Shown: one piece after another, positions 33,605-43,534 of the stretch
Layout of the letters: the number at the start of each line of letters is the position of its first letter
Position numbering within the stretch: the first letter of the stretch is position 1
Assembly: GCA_902496665.1 (NCBI GenBank)
Contig: CABVBU010000013.1
Location: 1 to 64,000 of the forward strand
DNA: 64,000 nucleotides
Source of the DNA: an uncultured Clostridium sp.
GTDB taxonomy: Bacteria > Bacillota > Clostridia > Lachnospirales > Lachnospiraceae
Direction of reading: 5' to 3'
Notes under the pieces: generated by a model
Databases searched by the model: none
Told to the model about the DNA's origin: nothing
The model's input: only the letters and a program-made list of their open reading frames with translations
Program-made: the position numbers and the translations under genes

Positions 33605-34498
33605 CTACTTACTCACCAGTTTCTCCACATTCAGCAGCCCCCACCCCTGCTGATTCCTCGGAAGCCCGATATCCACGCAGCTTTCCCGAAGCTTCAGCTT
33701 CACATCCTTATTCGTCATATCCGGGTACCGTTCCAGAAGGAGCGCCGCGGCACCGGAGACGATGGGAGTACTCATGGAAGTTCCGCTCTTGATGGTATAT
33801 TTGTCGGCCCGGCCGGCACAGCTGACGACGCTGCAGCCCGGAGCAACGAGGTCCGGCTTGCAGATGCAGGCGGCGGTGGGACCGCGGCCGGAGTAGTCCA
33901 CCATCCGGTTTCCGCCCACCAGGACCTCCCTGTCATCGTCCGAACAGCCCACCGTGATCACCTTTCTGCTGATCCCCGGCGTCGTGATGCTCATGGTCCG
34001 GGGGCCATTGTTTCCCGCCGCCACCACCACAACAAGTCCGGCGTCCCATGCCCGGTTCACGCCTTTCACCAGGGCGGAATTTTCGCTCATCCCCCGCTTC
34101 GAGCAGGCACCCACCGATATATTTAAGATCCGGATCCCCAGCTTCTCCTTTCTCTCCAGGATCCAGGAGATTCCCGCTAGGACATCCGAAGAATATCCAT
34201 TTCCTTTCCGGTCCAGGACCTTCACCATGACGAGGTCACAACCCGGCGCGATCCCGCTGTACCGCCCGCCGGACATGCGCCCGCTGCCGCCGATGATCCC
34301 GCAGATATGGGTCCCATGCCCGCAGTCATCGTAGGCGAAGTTCTTCCTATTCACCATGTCCGCGAATCCGGTCACCCGGCTGTCAAAATCCCGGTGAAGA
34401 AAGATCCCGGTATCCAAAACCGCCACGCCGATGCCTTTTCCGGTGAGTCCCAGGCGGTAAGCCGCGCCGCAGCGGATCTGATCTTTAATACGGTTCAC
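33605..34498 (-). CDS. Subtilisin-like serine protease (S8), intracellular type
   Basis: 297 residues from GTG 34498 (spaced 9 to 10 bases from GAGGA; the upstream TTG is too close). The catalytic triad is intact: VAVLDTGI (Asp), GHGTHICGI (His) and SGTSMSTPIVSGAAAL (Ser), with the oxyanion AAGNNGP. There is no signal peptide, membrane segment or sizeable prodomain, so it should be cytoplasmic, like Bacillus Isp proteases. The short N-terminal extension could serve as an inhibitory propeptide. It is monocistronic; a mobile element abuts its stop codon. Confidence 0.92.
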   Translation of the reverse strand: MNRIKDQIRCGAAYRLGLTGKGIGVAVLDTGIFLHRDFDSRVTGFADMVNRKNFAYDDCGHGTHICGIIGGSGRMSGGRYSGIAPGCDLVMVKVLDRKGNGYSSDVLAGISWILERKEKLGIRILNISVGACSKRGMSENSALVKGVNRAWDAGLVVVVAAGNNGPRTMSITTPGISRKVITVGCSDDDREVLVGGNRMVDYSGRGPTAACICKPDLVAPGCSVVSCAGRADKYTIKSGTSMSTPIVSGAAALLLERYPDMTNKDVKLKLRESCVDIGLPRNQQGWGLLNVEKLVSK

Positions 34499-34711
34499 AT
34501 GCAAGATTCCTCTATTCTATTCCTCTTACCTACAGGATATTCATAACCACTTCGTCTTGCGCTGCTGCCCAAAATATACATCTGTGCATATCCCCACCCA
34601 CAATTTGCAGTATTTCCGACACTTTTCCACATTCTACGGAAGCAACATCCGAATCTTAAAGAAATCTTAATAATTCATTCAAAGAATATACAATCATTTT
34701 CCGGGGTGATG

Positions 34712-34825
34712 TGCTATACTTTAACCATAAGAAATGCACGAGATATTTTAAATCCTTTATCCTAAACCTTTTTGAAATTGAAATCCTAAATGATGAATCC
34801 CTGTACAGTATGTACAGGGTTTTTT
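34712..34825 (+). ncRNA. Candidate small RNA with intrinsic terminator
   Basis: An extended -10 box (TGC TATACT, 34712-34720) has no gene downstream. A perfect 9-bp hairpin CCCTGTACA/TGTACAGGG followed by six U (34799-34825) ends the transcript about 100 nucleotides later. The body contains two unpaired ATCCTAAA copies (34769-34776 approximately 34783) and TCCTTTATCC, pyrimidine-rich segments that could pair with Shine-Dalgarno sequences. No known RNA family recognised. Confidence 0.5.
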
Positions 34826-34859
34826 CATGCCATTTTTCCGGAAAAATGGCATGAAAAAA
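34820..34859. repeat. Perfect 40-bp palindrome
   Basis: Two exact 20-base arms with no loop: TTTTTTCATGCCATTTTTCC followed by its complement. It links the small-RNA terminator on the plus strand and the lysA terminator on the minus strand, and supplies a T run to each. Confidence 0.85.
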
Positions 34860-34895
34860 GACGGCACTCAACTCATTCCAGGGCTGAGTACCGTC
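34854..34895 (-). terminator. Terminator of lysA
   Basis: Minus-strand GACGGTACTCA...TGAGTGCCGTC stem followed by six T, about 60 bases past the lysA stop. Confidence 0.8.
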
Positions 34896-34956
34896 TCTCT
34901 GTTTTTAACTTTAAACTGCTGTCCGGTCACACTGGTCCACATCATCCGTCTGTTTC

Positions 34957-36231
34957 TTACACGTTTTTCACATTCTTAAGAATATCGCAGAAATCAAATG
35001 TAGCGAAGTAGTCCTTCGGAGTCTCCGCCCGGCGGATCATCTGAACGCTGCCGTCCTCTTTAAGAAGAAGCTCTGCGCTCTTTAATTTACCGTTATAGTT
35101 GTAACCCATCGCGAATCCGTGTGCGCCTGCATCGTGGATGAAGAGCAGGTCGCCCTTATCGATCTTCGGAAGCATACGGTCGATTGCAAACTTATCGTTG
35201 TTCTCGCAGAGGGAACCTGTCACATCGTACTTGTGGTCGCAGGGCTCGTTCTCTTTTCCCATAACCGTGATATGGTGATAAGCGCCGTACATAGCCGGAC
35301 GCATCAGGTTTACTGCGCATGCATCAACACCGATGTACTCCTTGTATGTGTGCTTCTCATGGATCGCTCTTGTCACGAGAGCGCCGTACGGAGCCAGCAT
35401 GAAGCGGCCAAGCTCTGTGAAGATCGCCACGTCACCCATTCCTGCCGGAACGAGAACTTCCTCGTAAACCTTTCTTACGCCCTCGCCGATGACCTTGATG
35501 TCGTTCGGCTCCTGATCCGGTCTGTACGGGATACCGATTCCGCCGGAGAGGTTGATGAACTTGATATCAGCGCCGGTCTCATTCTTTAACTTCACAGCAA
35601 GCTCAAAGAGGATCTTCGCGAGAATCGGATAGTACTCGTTCGTCACTGTGTTGCTTGCCAGGAACGCGTGGATACCGAAGTTCTTCGCGCCCTTTGCCTT
35701 TAAGATCTTATAAGCCTCAGTGATCTGGGCCTCCGTCATACCATACTTCGCGTCACCCGGGTTATCCATGATATCGGTCGCTACCTTGAATAATCCGCCC
35801 GGATTGAAGCGGCAGCAGATCGTCTCCGGAATCGTTCCGATCGTCTTCTCGAGGCACTCGATATGAGTGAAATCATCTAAGTTGATGATCGCGCCGAGAT
35901 CGTATGCCAGCTTGAACTCTTCCAGCGGAGTATCGTTTGATGAGAACATGATATCATGTCCGGAAAAACCGCAAGCATCAGACATTAAAAGCTCTGTCTT
36001 GGAAGAGCAGTCTGTTCCGCATCCAAGCTCCTGAAGTGTTTTTAAAATAAACGGGTTCGGTGTCGCTTTTACCGCAAAGTATTCCCTGAATCCCTTGTTC
36101 CAGGAAAATGCCTCTTTTAATTTCAGGGCATTCTCGCGGATTCCCTTCTCATCGTAAAGATAAAACGGGGTCGGATAGGTCTTCGCGATCTCCTCCAGCT
36201 GTTCCTTCGTTACAAACGGTTTCTTCTCCAT
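34957..36231 (-). CDS. lysA: Diaminopimelate decarboxylase
   Basis: 424 residues, fold-type III PLP enzyme. Motifs are TPFYLYDE, the PLP-lysine segment YFAVKATPNP, GIHAFLASNT, LSGGIGIPY, FTELGRF (glycine/Glu phosphate region), CENNDKFA and the C-terminal HDAGAHGFAMGYNYNG substrate loop. It makes L-lysine from meso-diaminopimelate. The protein groups with the long-form DAP decarboxylases rather than ornithine/arginine enzymes by the DAGAHG ending. It is the last gene after rhomboid-like and pyk on the same strand, with only 27 bases to pyk. Confidence 0.92.
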   Translation of the reverse strand: MEKKPFVTKEQLEEIAKTYPTPFYLYDEKGIRENALKLKEAFSWNKGFREYFAVKATPNPFILKTLQELGCGTDCSSKTELLMSDACGFSGHDIMFSSNDTPLEEFKLAYDLGAIINLDDFTHIECLEKTIGTIPETICCRFNPGGLFKVATDIMDNPGDAKYGMTEAQITEAYKILKAKGAKNFGIHAFLASNTVTNEYYPILAKILFELAVKLKNETGADIKFINLSGGIGIPYRPDQEPNDIKVIGEGVRKVYEEVLVPAGMGDVAIFTELGRFMLAPYGALVTRAIHEKHTYKEYIGVDACAVNLMRPAMYGAYHHITVMGKENEPCDHKYDVTGSLCENNDKFAIDRMLPKIDKGDLLFIHDAGAHGFAMGYNYNGKLKSAELLLKEDGSVQMIRRAETPKDYFATFDFCDILKNVKNV

Positions 36232-36258
36232 GTACGTTCTCTCCTTCGTTAGTCAGTG

Positions 36259-37695
36259 TTAGTCGATATTTACAACACGCATGATGTTTGTAGAAGCAGC
36301 CGGCTCATGTCTTTTCGCATAATCAACGACTCCTGCAGTCACAACTGCGATATCGCCTGTTTTTACAATACCATTCTCTTTTAAAATGTCAATACTGTTC
36401 TCAATTAAAGTGTCAGTGGATTCCGCTCTTTTTGCCTGGAACGGAGTTACACCCCAGTAGAGCATCATCTTGCGGACTGCGGAGATACTCGGGGACATTC
36501 CCACAAGTTTTGTGGACGGATGCCACTTGGAAAGCATTCTCGCTGTGTAGCCGCTGATGCTCGGCGCGATGATGACAGCCGCGTCAAGGGACTGCGCCGT
36601 TGCGACGGATGCGTAGCTCACCGCATTGGAAATATTGTGGCGGTTATCGTCGGATACTGTTCTCTTCTCGTAGAAGTCACCGCTCATGTGGGACTCGGTC
36701 TCCTCAACGATATGAGCCATCATCTTTAATGCCTCGACCGGATATTTACCGTTTGCAGTCTCACCGGATAACATAACAACGTCTGTTCCGTCATATACAG
36801 CGTTCGCAACGTCGGAAACCTCCGCACGGGTCGGTCTCGGGTTGCGAATCATGGAATCCAGCATCTGGGTCGCCGTGATAACGACCTTACATGCGGCGCT
36901 GCACTTTTTGATCATCATTTTCTGAAGGTGCGGAAGCTTCTCCGGTGCGATCTCAACGCCCAGATCTCCGCGGGCTACCATGATTCCGTCGCTGGCCTCG
37001 ATGATCTCGTCAAGGTTCTCAAGACCCTCAGCGTTCTCGATCTTCGCGATGATTCCCATCGAGGAACCGCCCTCGTCCAGCATCTGGCGGATCTCACGGA
37101 TCGCGTCTGCGGAACGGATGAAGGAAGCCGCGATATAGTCAAAACCAAGCTCGATACCGAAACGGATATCTTCCTTATCTTTATCTGTTAATGCCGGAAG
37201 CTTGATCTTTACGTTCGGAACATTTACGCCCTTTCTCTCGCCGAGCTCACCGCCGTTCATGATCCTGCAGTAGATCTCGGTTCCCTCAACACGCTCAACG
37301 TGGAGCTCGATCAGGCCGTCATCGATCAGGATCACGTTACCCTCTTTTACGTCCTCATTTAAGCCATTGTAATTGATGTGGACTCTCTTTGCGTCACCGA
37401 CGATATCCTCTGTTGTGAGGATGATCTCCTCGCCTGCTGTCAGTGTTACCTTCTTTCCGTCCTTTAAAACACCGGTACGGATCTCCGGTCCCTTTGTATC
37501 AAGAAGAGCTGCTACCGGTTTTCCAACCTCTTCCGCAACCTCGCGGAGCTGTTTGTAGCGGGCTCTCTGCTCATCGTGTGTTCCGTGGGAGAAGTTGAAA
37601 CGGGCAACATCCATTCCGTTTAAGAGCAGCTGTTTCATGACCTCTCTGTCATCGCTGTTCGGTCCCATGGTACAGATAATTTTTGTTTTCTTCAT
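36259..37695 (-). CDS. pyk: Pyruvate kinase
   Basis: 478 residues from ATG 37695, 6 bases after AGGAGG. N-terminal TKIICTMGPNSDDREVM, GMDVARFNFSHGTHDEQ, LDTKGPEIRTG, the IAKIENAEGLENLDEI catalytic segment, VARGDLGVEI and the QMLDSMI...TRAEVSDVANAVYDGTD signature are all present. The C-terminal allosteric domain is intact, but there is no extra PEP-utiliser domain. It converts phosphoenolpyruvate and ADP to pyruvate and ATP in glycolysis. The start is one base after the stop of the upstream rhomboid-like gene, so translation is coupled. Confidence 0.97.
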   Translation of the reverse strand: MKKTKIICTMGPNSDDREVMKQLLLNGMDVARFNFSHGTHDEQRARYKQLREVAEEVGKPVAALLDTKGPEIRTGVLKDGKKVTLTAGEEIILTTEDIVGDAKRVHINYNGLNEDVKEGNVILIDDGLIELHVERVEGTEIYCRIMNGGELGERKGVNVPNVKIKLPALTDKDKEDIRFGIELGFDYIAASFIRSADAIREIRQMLDEGGSSMGIIAKIENAEGLENLDEIIEASDGIMVARGDLGVEIAPEKLPHLQKMMIKKCSAACKVVITATQMLDSMIRNPRPTRAEVSDVANAVYDGTDVVMLSGETANGKYPVEALKMMAHIVEETESHMSGDFYEKRTVSDDNRHNISNAVSYASVATAQSLDAAVIIAPSISGYTARMLSKWHPSTKLVGMSPSISAVRKMMLYWGVTPFQAKRAESTDTLIENSIDILKENGIVKTGDIAVVTAGVVDYAKRHEPAASTNIMRVVNID

Positions 37696-37696
37696 G

Positions 37697-38560
37697 TTAT
37701 GCCTCCTGATTGCTGTTTGCCTGTCTTGGATCCATCCCACCTTTTGTTACATGTCTGTGGGTATACAGGTGGTCCTGACAGTATTCATAGTCGCCTTCGC
37801 ACTTGGAACAGTAGCGGAATACAAGATTCGGATCGTCCTCCTCCGTACGTCCGCAAACAGCACAGCGGTGGCGTCCGATCTTTTCCGCTGTCTTCTGCGC
37901 CTCGCGCATCTGTGAGTGAAAGACCTGCTTTCTCCGAATTTCCTTTGGATTCAGACGGCTCCCCCTGGACATGAAGAGGTATACGATAAAATTAAGTAAA
38001 GACATAACGATCGCAATTCTCTGCGACATGCCGCCGAAAAGGAATCCATAGACGAAGTAGAGTCCATCAAAAAGTGCCAGATACTTCGCCTTGATCGGAA
38101 GTACAAAAAACAGGTAAAACTGCATTTCCGGGAATGTGGCCGCAAATGCAAAAAACAGGGAAAAGTTCAGATAATCTGTGGTGAGAATATAGACCTGCCC
38201 TGTGATGATGTAGATCAGCAGTGCCGCGAGGACATGACCGATCACACCCATAAAAAAGTACACGTTAAACCGGAAGGTTCCCCAAACCCGCTCCAGAGTC
38301 ATTCCCAGATTGTAGTAAAGGTAGATCGCTATCAGGTTGAAGAAAAGGCTGTTGGACGGCGGCCAGATCATAAATGTAACGACTCGCCAGATCTGTCCGT
38401 GAAGGATCGCCCTCGCATCCAACATCAGGTACTGGATGTAGAATGCCGGTGCCATCATCTGGACCAGTACGCCCACCGCATACAGGATCACGATATAATA
38501 CATGAGATTCGGAATCGCGTACCGACCGAATTTCCGCTCCATCTTGTTCATAAAATTCAT
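37697..38560 (-). CDS. Rhomboid/derlin-like membrane protein with C-terminal zinc ribbon
   Basis: 287 residues. About six membrane segments occupy residues ~18-195, in a rhomboid-like order with HGQIWRVVTFMIWPPSN and LYYNLGMTLERVWGTFRFNVYF. The GxSG serine and catalytic histidine of active rhomboid proteases are not seen, so it is probably a pseudoprotease or derlin-like member. The last ~60 residues contain a CAVCGRTE...YCSKCEGDYEYCQDH zinc-binding pattern with HTHRH nearby. The gene is coupled to pyk by a one-base gap. Function unknown; the gene pairing alone does not reveal it. Confidence 0.7.
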   Translation of the reverse strand: MNFMNKMERKFGRYAIPNLMYYIVILYAVGVLVQMMAPAFYIQYLMLDARAILHGQIWRVVTFMIWPPSNSLFFNLIAIYLYYNLGMTLERVWGTFRFNVYFFMGVIGHVLAALLIYIITGQVYILTTDYLNFSLFFAFAATFPEMQFYLFFVLPIKAKYLALFDGLYFVYGFLFGGMSQRIAIVMSLLNFIVYLFMSRGSRLNPKEIRRKQVFHSQMREAQKTAEKIGRHRCAVCGRTEEDDPNLVFRYCSKCEGDYEYCQDHLYTHRHVTKGGMDPRQANSNQEA

Positions 38561-38857
38561 TGAAGCTTTCCTTTCCTAATAGAACTGTCTCTTTTTCCTA
38601 CGCCCCGTATTATAATTCCCAACCGTTTCTTTTGTCAAACGCTTTATGATATCGTTACCAGATCGAGCCGGGAAAAAGCCGGTTGCTCCGCGCCTTCAGC
38701 GCTCCCGCAGCCATTCGTAATCCGGCTGTCGCTCTGTTTACTCATAGCTGTCTGGCTGCCAGATGTCTATCCGGCCCGCAACGCTTTCTTCTAAAATCTT
38801 TGCACATTCTTTACAGAATTTTAACCATTTTTTTCCTTCAGATGCCAGTTCCGTCAA

Positions 38858-38886
38858 TTGTATTTCCTTTTTTAATGTGTTATACT
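38858..38886 (+). promoter_or_regulatory. Promoter of the activase gene
   Basis: TTGTAT, 17-base spacer, TATACT. The expected start near 38893 leaves a leader of about 165 bases. Confidence 0.65.
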
Positions 38887-38892
38887 ATGTGC

Positions 38893-39056
38893 GGAATTTT
38901 GACATAACAGTTCAGCTATGTGCCGATTCCGGCAGAAAAACGTATGACTGAACTGTTCGGCATGTTGATGCCCGCATTCCGGCTGGCTGCCTGCTTTTTG
39001 CGGACGGCTCGTTTTTTTCTGTTAAAAAGGAGGTATGGGGAGAACTCCCCGCTCGT
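38893..39056 (+). promoter_or_regulatory. Structured leader of the activase gene with attenuator and hairpin-bridged ribosome-binding site
   Basis: An exact 10-bp pair AACAGTTCAG (38906-38915) / CTGAACTGTT (38948-38957) forms a first stem. GCTGCCTGC/GCGGACGGC (38986-39008, 8 of 9 pairs with two G-U) is followed by TCG and seven T (39012-39018), an intrinsic-terminator form inside the leader. AAGGAGG (39027-39033) is 23 bases from the ATG. A GGGGA-GAAC-TCCCC hairpin lies between (39037-39050) and, when folded, leaves an effective spacing of 9 bases. No known riboswitch recognised. Confidence 0.55.
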
Positions 39057-42000
39057 ATGAATCAATGTTATCGTCTTGGAATCGATATCGGTTCCACTAC
39101 AGTAAAAGTTGCCGTGATCGACGACAACAACAAAATTTTATTCGCGGATTATGAGCGGCATTACGCCAATATCCAGGAAACCCTGGCCTCACTTCTGAAA
39201 AAGTGTAAGGGAGAACTCGGTGAACTCTCTTTACGGCCCAATATTACAGGTTCCGGCGGACTCACTCTGTCGGGTTACTTACATATTCCATTTGTCCAGG
39301 AAGTCGTAGCGGTTGCGACCGCACTTCAGGACTACGCTCCGCGGACGGATGTCGCCATCGAGCTTGGCGGCGAGGACGCGAAGATCATCTACTTTACAGG
39401 CGGGATCGACCAGCGTATGAACGGAATCTGCGCTGGAGGTACCGGTTCCTTTATCGACCAGATGGCTTCCTTATTACAGACGGATGCTTCCGGTCTGAAT
39501 GAATATGCAAAAAATTATAAGGCAATCTACCCGATCGCTGCCCGCTGCGGCGTATTCGCAAAGTCCGATATCCAGCCGCTGATCAACGACGGCGCGACCC
39601 GCGAGGACCTTGCCGCCTCTATTTTCCAGGCGGTTGTGAACCAGACCATCAGCGGTCTCGCCTGCGGAAAACCGATCCGCGGAAACGTAGCGTTCCTCGG
39701 CGGTCCGCTGCACTTTTTACCGGAGCTTCGAAACGCCTTTATCCGCACCTTAAATTTAACCGGTGACGCAATTATTGCCCCGGATCACTCCCACCTCTTC
39801 GCCGCCATGGGCGCTGCCATGAACGCAAAGGATGACGCGGAAGTATTCTCTCTTGACAAGCTGATCGCAGATCTCTCCGGCGGCATCAAGATGAAATTTG
39901 AAGTAAAGAGAATGCAGCCTTTATTTAAGGATGAGGCAGATTATAAGGAATTCACCGACCGCCATGACCAGTACAAGGTCCGCCGCGGTGACCTCGCCAC
40001 CTATGAGGGAAATGTATTCTTAGGAATCGATGCCGGTTCCACCACAACGAAGGTGGCACTCGTCGGCGAGGATGGTTCCCTGCTCTACAGCTTTTACAGC
40101 AGCAACAACGGAAGCCCGTTAGCGACCGCGATCTCATCCGTAAAGGAGATCAAGTCCCTGCTTCCGGACAGCGCGAAGATTGCCTACTCCTGCTCCACCG
40201 GCTACGGCGAGGCCCTCTTAAAGGCGGCCTTCATGCTGGATGAGGGCGAGGTCGAGACGATCTCCCACTACTACGCGGCGGCATTCTTCGATCCGTCCGT
40301 AGACTGCATCCTCGATATCGGTGGGCAGGATATGAAATGTATCCGCATCAAGGACGGCACCGTGGACAGTGTCCAGCTCAACGAGGCATGTTCCTCCGGC
40401 TGCGGTTCCTTCATCGAGACCTTCGCAAAATCCTTAAACTACAGCGTTCAGGATTTCGCGAAGGCGGCACTTTTTGCCCAGAACCCGGTGGATCTCGGAA
40501 CGAGATGTACCGTATTCATGAACTCCAACGTAAAACAGGCGCAGAAAGAGGGCGCTTCCGTTGCGGATATCTCCGCCGGCCTCGCTTACTCGGTGATCAA
40601 GAACGCCCTGTTTAAGGTCATCAAGATCACTTCCGCCGGTGACCTCGGAAAGAACGTCGTTGTACAGGGCGGAACCTTCTACAATGACGCCGTTCTTCGA
40701 AGCTTTGAGCGGATCTCCGGCTGCAATGCCGTCCGCCCGGATATCGCAGGCATCATGGGTGCCTTCGGTGCGGCTCTTATCGCCCGTGAGCGCTATATGC
40801 ACCGCCCGCATGAGACGACCATGCTTTCTCTGGACGATATTATCAACCTGACTTACACGACCACCATGAGCCGCTGCCGCGGATGCGTAAACCACTGCGT
40901 CCTGACGATCAACCGGTTCGAGGGCGGCCGTCAGTATATTTCCGGAAACCGCTGTGAGCGCGGTCTCGGCGTGGAAAAGGCAAAGCGTGACATCCCGAAT
41001 CTCTTTACCTGGAAGTACCACAGACTCTTCGACTATGAGCCGCTGACAGCCGACAAGGCGAACCGCGGTGTTGTGGGAATCCCGCGGGTCCTTAACATGT
41101 ACGAGAACTTCCCGTACTGGGCGACCTTCTTTAAGGAGCTCGGCTTCCGCGTGATGCTGTCCCCGCAGTCCAGCCACCAGATCTACGAGCTGGGCATCGA
41201 GACGATCCCGAGTGAGTCTGAATGTTACCCGGCAAAGCTTGCCCACGGACACATTTCCTGGCTCATCAAACGCGATGTGCCGTTTATCTTCTATCCGTGT
41301 ATTCCTTACGAGCGGAAAGAGGTTCCGGGAGCCGGAAACCACTACAACTGCCCGATGGTCACCTCCTACTCGGAGAACATCAAGAACAACATGGAGGAAT
41401 TAAAGGAAAAGAACGTGAAATTCCTAAATCCATTCATGGCGTTCACAAGCGAGGAGATCCTTTCAAAGCAGCTTCAGGAAGTCTTTAAGAAGGAATTCGA
41501 TATTCCGGAATCCGAGACGAAGAAGGCCGCTAAAAAGGCCTGGGATGAACTCGCGCAGGCGAGAACCGATGTGGAGAAGAAAGGTGAGGAAGTCTTACAG
41601 TACTTAAAAGACACCGGAAAGCACGGTATCGTTCTCGCCGGACGTCCGTACCACATCGACCCGGAGATCAACCACGGCATCGCCGACATGATCACCTCCT
41701 ACGGTTTCGCAGTTCTCACCGAGGACTCCGTCTCCCACTTAGGAAAAGTTGAACGCCCGCTCGTCGTCACTGACCAGTGGATGTACCACTCCCGTCTGTA
41801 CGCGGCGGCAACCTTTGTAAAGACACAGGATAACCTGGACCTCGTCCAGTTAAACTCCTTCGGCTGCGGCCTCGACGCCGTAACCACCGACCAGGTAAGT
41901 GATATTCTCACCAGATCCGGCAAGATCTATACCGTCTTAAAGATCGATGAGGTCAACAACCTGGGGGCTGCAAGGATCCGTATCCGTTCCCTCATCTCCG

Positions 42001-43379
42001 CCCTGCGCGTCCGCGAGGAGCGCCGTTACACGAGAACCATCGTGTCCAGCGCCTACAACCGTGTGATGTTCACGAAGGACATGAAGAAAAACTACACGCT
42101 GCTCTGCCCGCAGATGTCCCCGATCCACTTCGAGCTCATCGAACCGGCGATCCGCAGCTTCGGCTACAACCTCGTCGTTCTCCAGAACGATGACAAGACA
42201 GCCGTCGATACGGGATTAAAATATGTAAACAACGACGCCTGCTATCCGTCCCTGATCGTCATCGGACAGATCATGGACGCCCTGCTGTCCGGAAAGTATG
42301 ATCTCGACCACACGGCCGTCCTCATGAGCCAGACCGGAGGCGGCTGCCGTGCGTCAAACTATATCGGATTTATCCGCCGCGCTTTGGAAAAAGCCGGTAT
42401 GGCGCAGATCCCGGTCATCTCCATCAACGCGAACGGTATGGAGACAAACCCGGGCTTCACCTACACGCCGTCCATGCTTGTGAAGGCTCTTCAGGCTGTT
42501 GTATACGGTGATGTATTTATGCGTGTTCTCTACGCTACAAGACCTTACGAGGCTGTTCCCGGTTCCGCAAACGCTCTCCACGAAAAGTGGAAGAAGATCT
42601 GTGTCAAAGCACTCTCCACAAAGAGCGCCGGAATGATGACCTTCGTGAAGAATATCCGCGGCATCATCCACGACTTCGATAACTTAGAGCGCACGAATGT
42701 CCACAAGCCGAAGGTCGGCATCGTCGGAGAGATCCTCGTGAAATTCTCGCCGACCGCCAACAATCATATCGTGGAGCTCTTAGAGTCCGAGGGTGCTGAG
42801 GCGGTGATGCCGGATCTCATGGATTTCCTGCTTTACTGCTTCTACAACAGCAACTTCAAGGCAGATAACCTCGGCACAAAGCGCTCCACAGCGCACCTCT
42901 GCAACATGGCGATCTCCCTTCTCGAGTACATGAGAAAGGCCGCAAGAATTGCTCTCGAAAAGAGCACTCACTTCACTCCGCCGTCAAGGATCAAGGAGCT
43001 GGCAGTGATGGCAAACGGCTTTGTCTCCCTCGGAAACCAGACCGGTGAGGGCTGGTTCCTGACCGGTGAGATGCTGGAGCTCATCAAGAGCGGTGTCAAC
43101 AACATCGTCTGCGTCCAGCCCTTCGGCTGCCTGCCGAACCATATCGTCGGAAAAGGTGTCATCAAGGAGCTTCGCTACGCGAACCCCAAGGCAAACATCA
43201 TCGCCGTCGACTACGATCCGGGTGCCAGTGAGGTTAACCAGTTAAACCGTATCAAACTGATGCTTTCCACAGCTCAGAAAAATCTTGAAAAAGAGGAGTA
43301 TGTGGATCCGAATCTGGCAAAGACCCTGAAGAAGGTGGAAGAGCTTTCTTCCAGGCGGGTCAATAAGTGCCGGTTGTAA
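39057..43379 (+). CDS. Giant 2-hydroxyacyl-CoA dehydratase-type activase fusion protein
   Basis: 1440 residues. Two ASKHA-fold ATPase domains of the BadF/BcrA/HgdC type come first (~4-260 with [16 protein letters not shown] and [10 protein letters not shown]; ~320-590 with [15 protein letters not shown] and [10 protein letters not shown]). The cysteine in each may hold the bridging [4Fe-4S] cluster of archerases, which normally requires a dimer; here both halves are on one chain. A DUF2229 region (~680-900, with [12 protein letters not shown] and [11 protein letters not shown]) and a region resembling the HgdB dehydratase subunit (~1000-1400, with [22 protein letters not shown] and [14 protein letters not shown]) follow. 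This arrangement is widespread in Clostridia as an uncharacterised CoA-activase. ATP-driven low-potential electron transfer is inferred; substrate unknown. Monocistronic, with a terminator after it. Confidence 0.88.
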   Translation: MNQCYRLGIDIGSTTVKVAVIDDNNKILFADYERHYANIQETLASLLKKCKGELGELSLRPNITGSGGLTLSGYLHIPFVQEVVAVATALQDYAPRTDVAIELGGEDAKIIYFTGGIDQRMNGICAGGTGSFIDQMASLLQTDASGLNEYAKNYKAIYPIAARCGVFAKSDIQPLINDGATREDLAASIFQAVVNQTISGLACGKPIRGNVAFLGGPLHFLPELRNAFIRTLNLTGDAIIAPDHSHLFAAMGAAMNAKDDAEVFSLDKLIADLSGGIKMKFEVKRMQPLFKDEADYKEFTDRHDQYKVRRGDLATYEGNVFLGIDAGSTTTKVALVGEDGSLLYSFYSSNNGSPLATAISSVKEIKSLLPDSAKIAYSCSTGYGEALLKAAFMLDEGEVETISHYYAAAFFDPSVDCILDIGGQDMKCIRIKDGTVDSVQLNEACSSGCGSFIETFAKSLNYSVQDFAKAALFAQNPVDLGTRCTVFMNSNVKQAQKEGASVADISAGLAYSVIKNALFKVIKITSAGDLGKNVVVQGGTFYNDAVLRSFERISGCNAVRPDIAGIMGAFGAALIARERYMHRPHETTMLSLDDIINLTYTTTMSRCRGCVNHCVLTINRFEGGRQYISGNRCERGLGVEKAKRDIPNLFTWKYHRLFDYEPLTADKANRGVVGIPRVLNMYENFPYWATFFKELGFRVMLSPQSSHQIYELGIETIPSESECYPAKLAHGHISWLIKRDVPFIFYPCIPYERKEVPGAGNHYNCPMVTSYSENIKNNMEELKEKNVKFLNPFMAFTSEEILSKQLQEVFKKEFDIPESETKKAAKKAWDELAQARTDVEKKGEEVLQYLKDTGKHGIVLAGRPYHIDPEINHGIADMITSYGFAVLTEDSVSHLGKVERPLVVTDQWMYHSRLYAAATFVKTQDNLDLVQLNSFGCGLDAVTTDQVSDILTRSGKIYTVLKIDEVNNLGAARIRIRSLISALRVREERRYTRTIVSSAYNRVMFTKDMKKNYTLLCPQMSPIHFELIEPAIRSFGYNLVVLQNDDKTAVDTGLKYVNNDACYPSLIVIGQIMDALLSGKYDLDHTAVLMSQTGGGCRASNYIGFIRRALEKAGMAQIPVISINANGMETNPGFTYTPSMLVKALQAVVYGDVFMRVLYATRPYEAVPGSANALHEKWKKICVKALSTKSAGMMTFVKNIRGIIHDFDNLERTNVHKPKVGIVGEILVKFSPTANNHIVELLESEGAEAVMPDLMDFLLYCFYNSNFKADNLGTKRSTAHLCNMAISLLEYMRKAARIALEKSTHFTPPSRIKELAVMANGFVSLGNQTGEGWFLTGEMLELIKSGVNNIVCVQPFGCLPNHIVGKGVIKELRYANPKANIIAVDYDPGASEVNQLNRIKLMLSTAQKNLEKEEYVDPNLAKTLKKVEELSSRRVNKCRL

Positions 43380-43408
43380 TATTGTATAGTAATTTGCAAA
43401 ATAAAAAA

Positions 43409-43470
43409 CCGGAAGTGAATCTTAATGGAGATTTTCAAGCTCCTCGCAGGTTCATTTCCAGTTTTTTTAT
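43409..43470 (+). terminator. Terminator of the activase gene
   Basis: Long hairpin with arms CCGGAAGTGAA and TTCATTTCCAG, preceded by A6 and followed by T7. It can act on both strands. Confidence 0.8.
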
Positions 43471-43490
43471 TTCTGTACTTCTTGGATTAA

Positions 43491-43534
43491 AAAGGCAGCG
43501 GCAGACCATCTTTTCAGATGTCTGCCGCCGTCTT
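43491..43534 (-). terminator. Terminator of the giant surface-protein gene
   Basis: Minus-strand GGCGGCAGACATCT...AGATGGTCTGCCGCTGCC stem followed by TTTTT, right after the stop codon. Confidence 0.85.

Noticed and set aside
39035..39160. Upstream ATG (39035) right after AGGAGG before the activase gene
   Set aside because: Only one base separates AGGAGG from this ATG, too close for initiation. The hairpin-bridged ATG at 39057 fits the protein family.
40434..41342. 302-codon minus-strand open frame
   Set aside because: It lies wholly within the activase gene on the opposite strand and shows no recognisable domain or ribosome-binding site.
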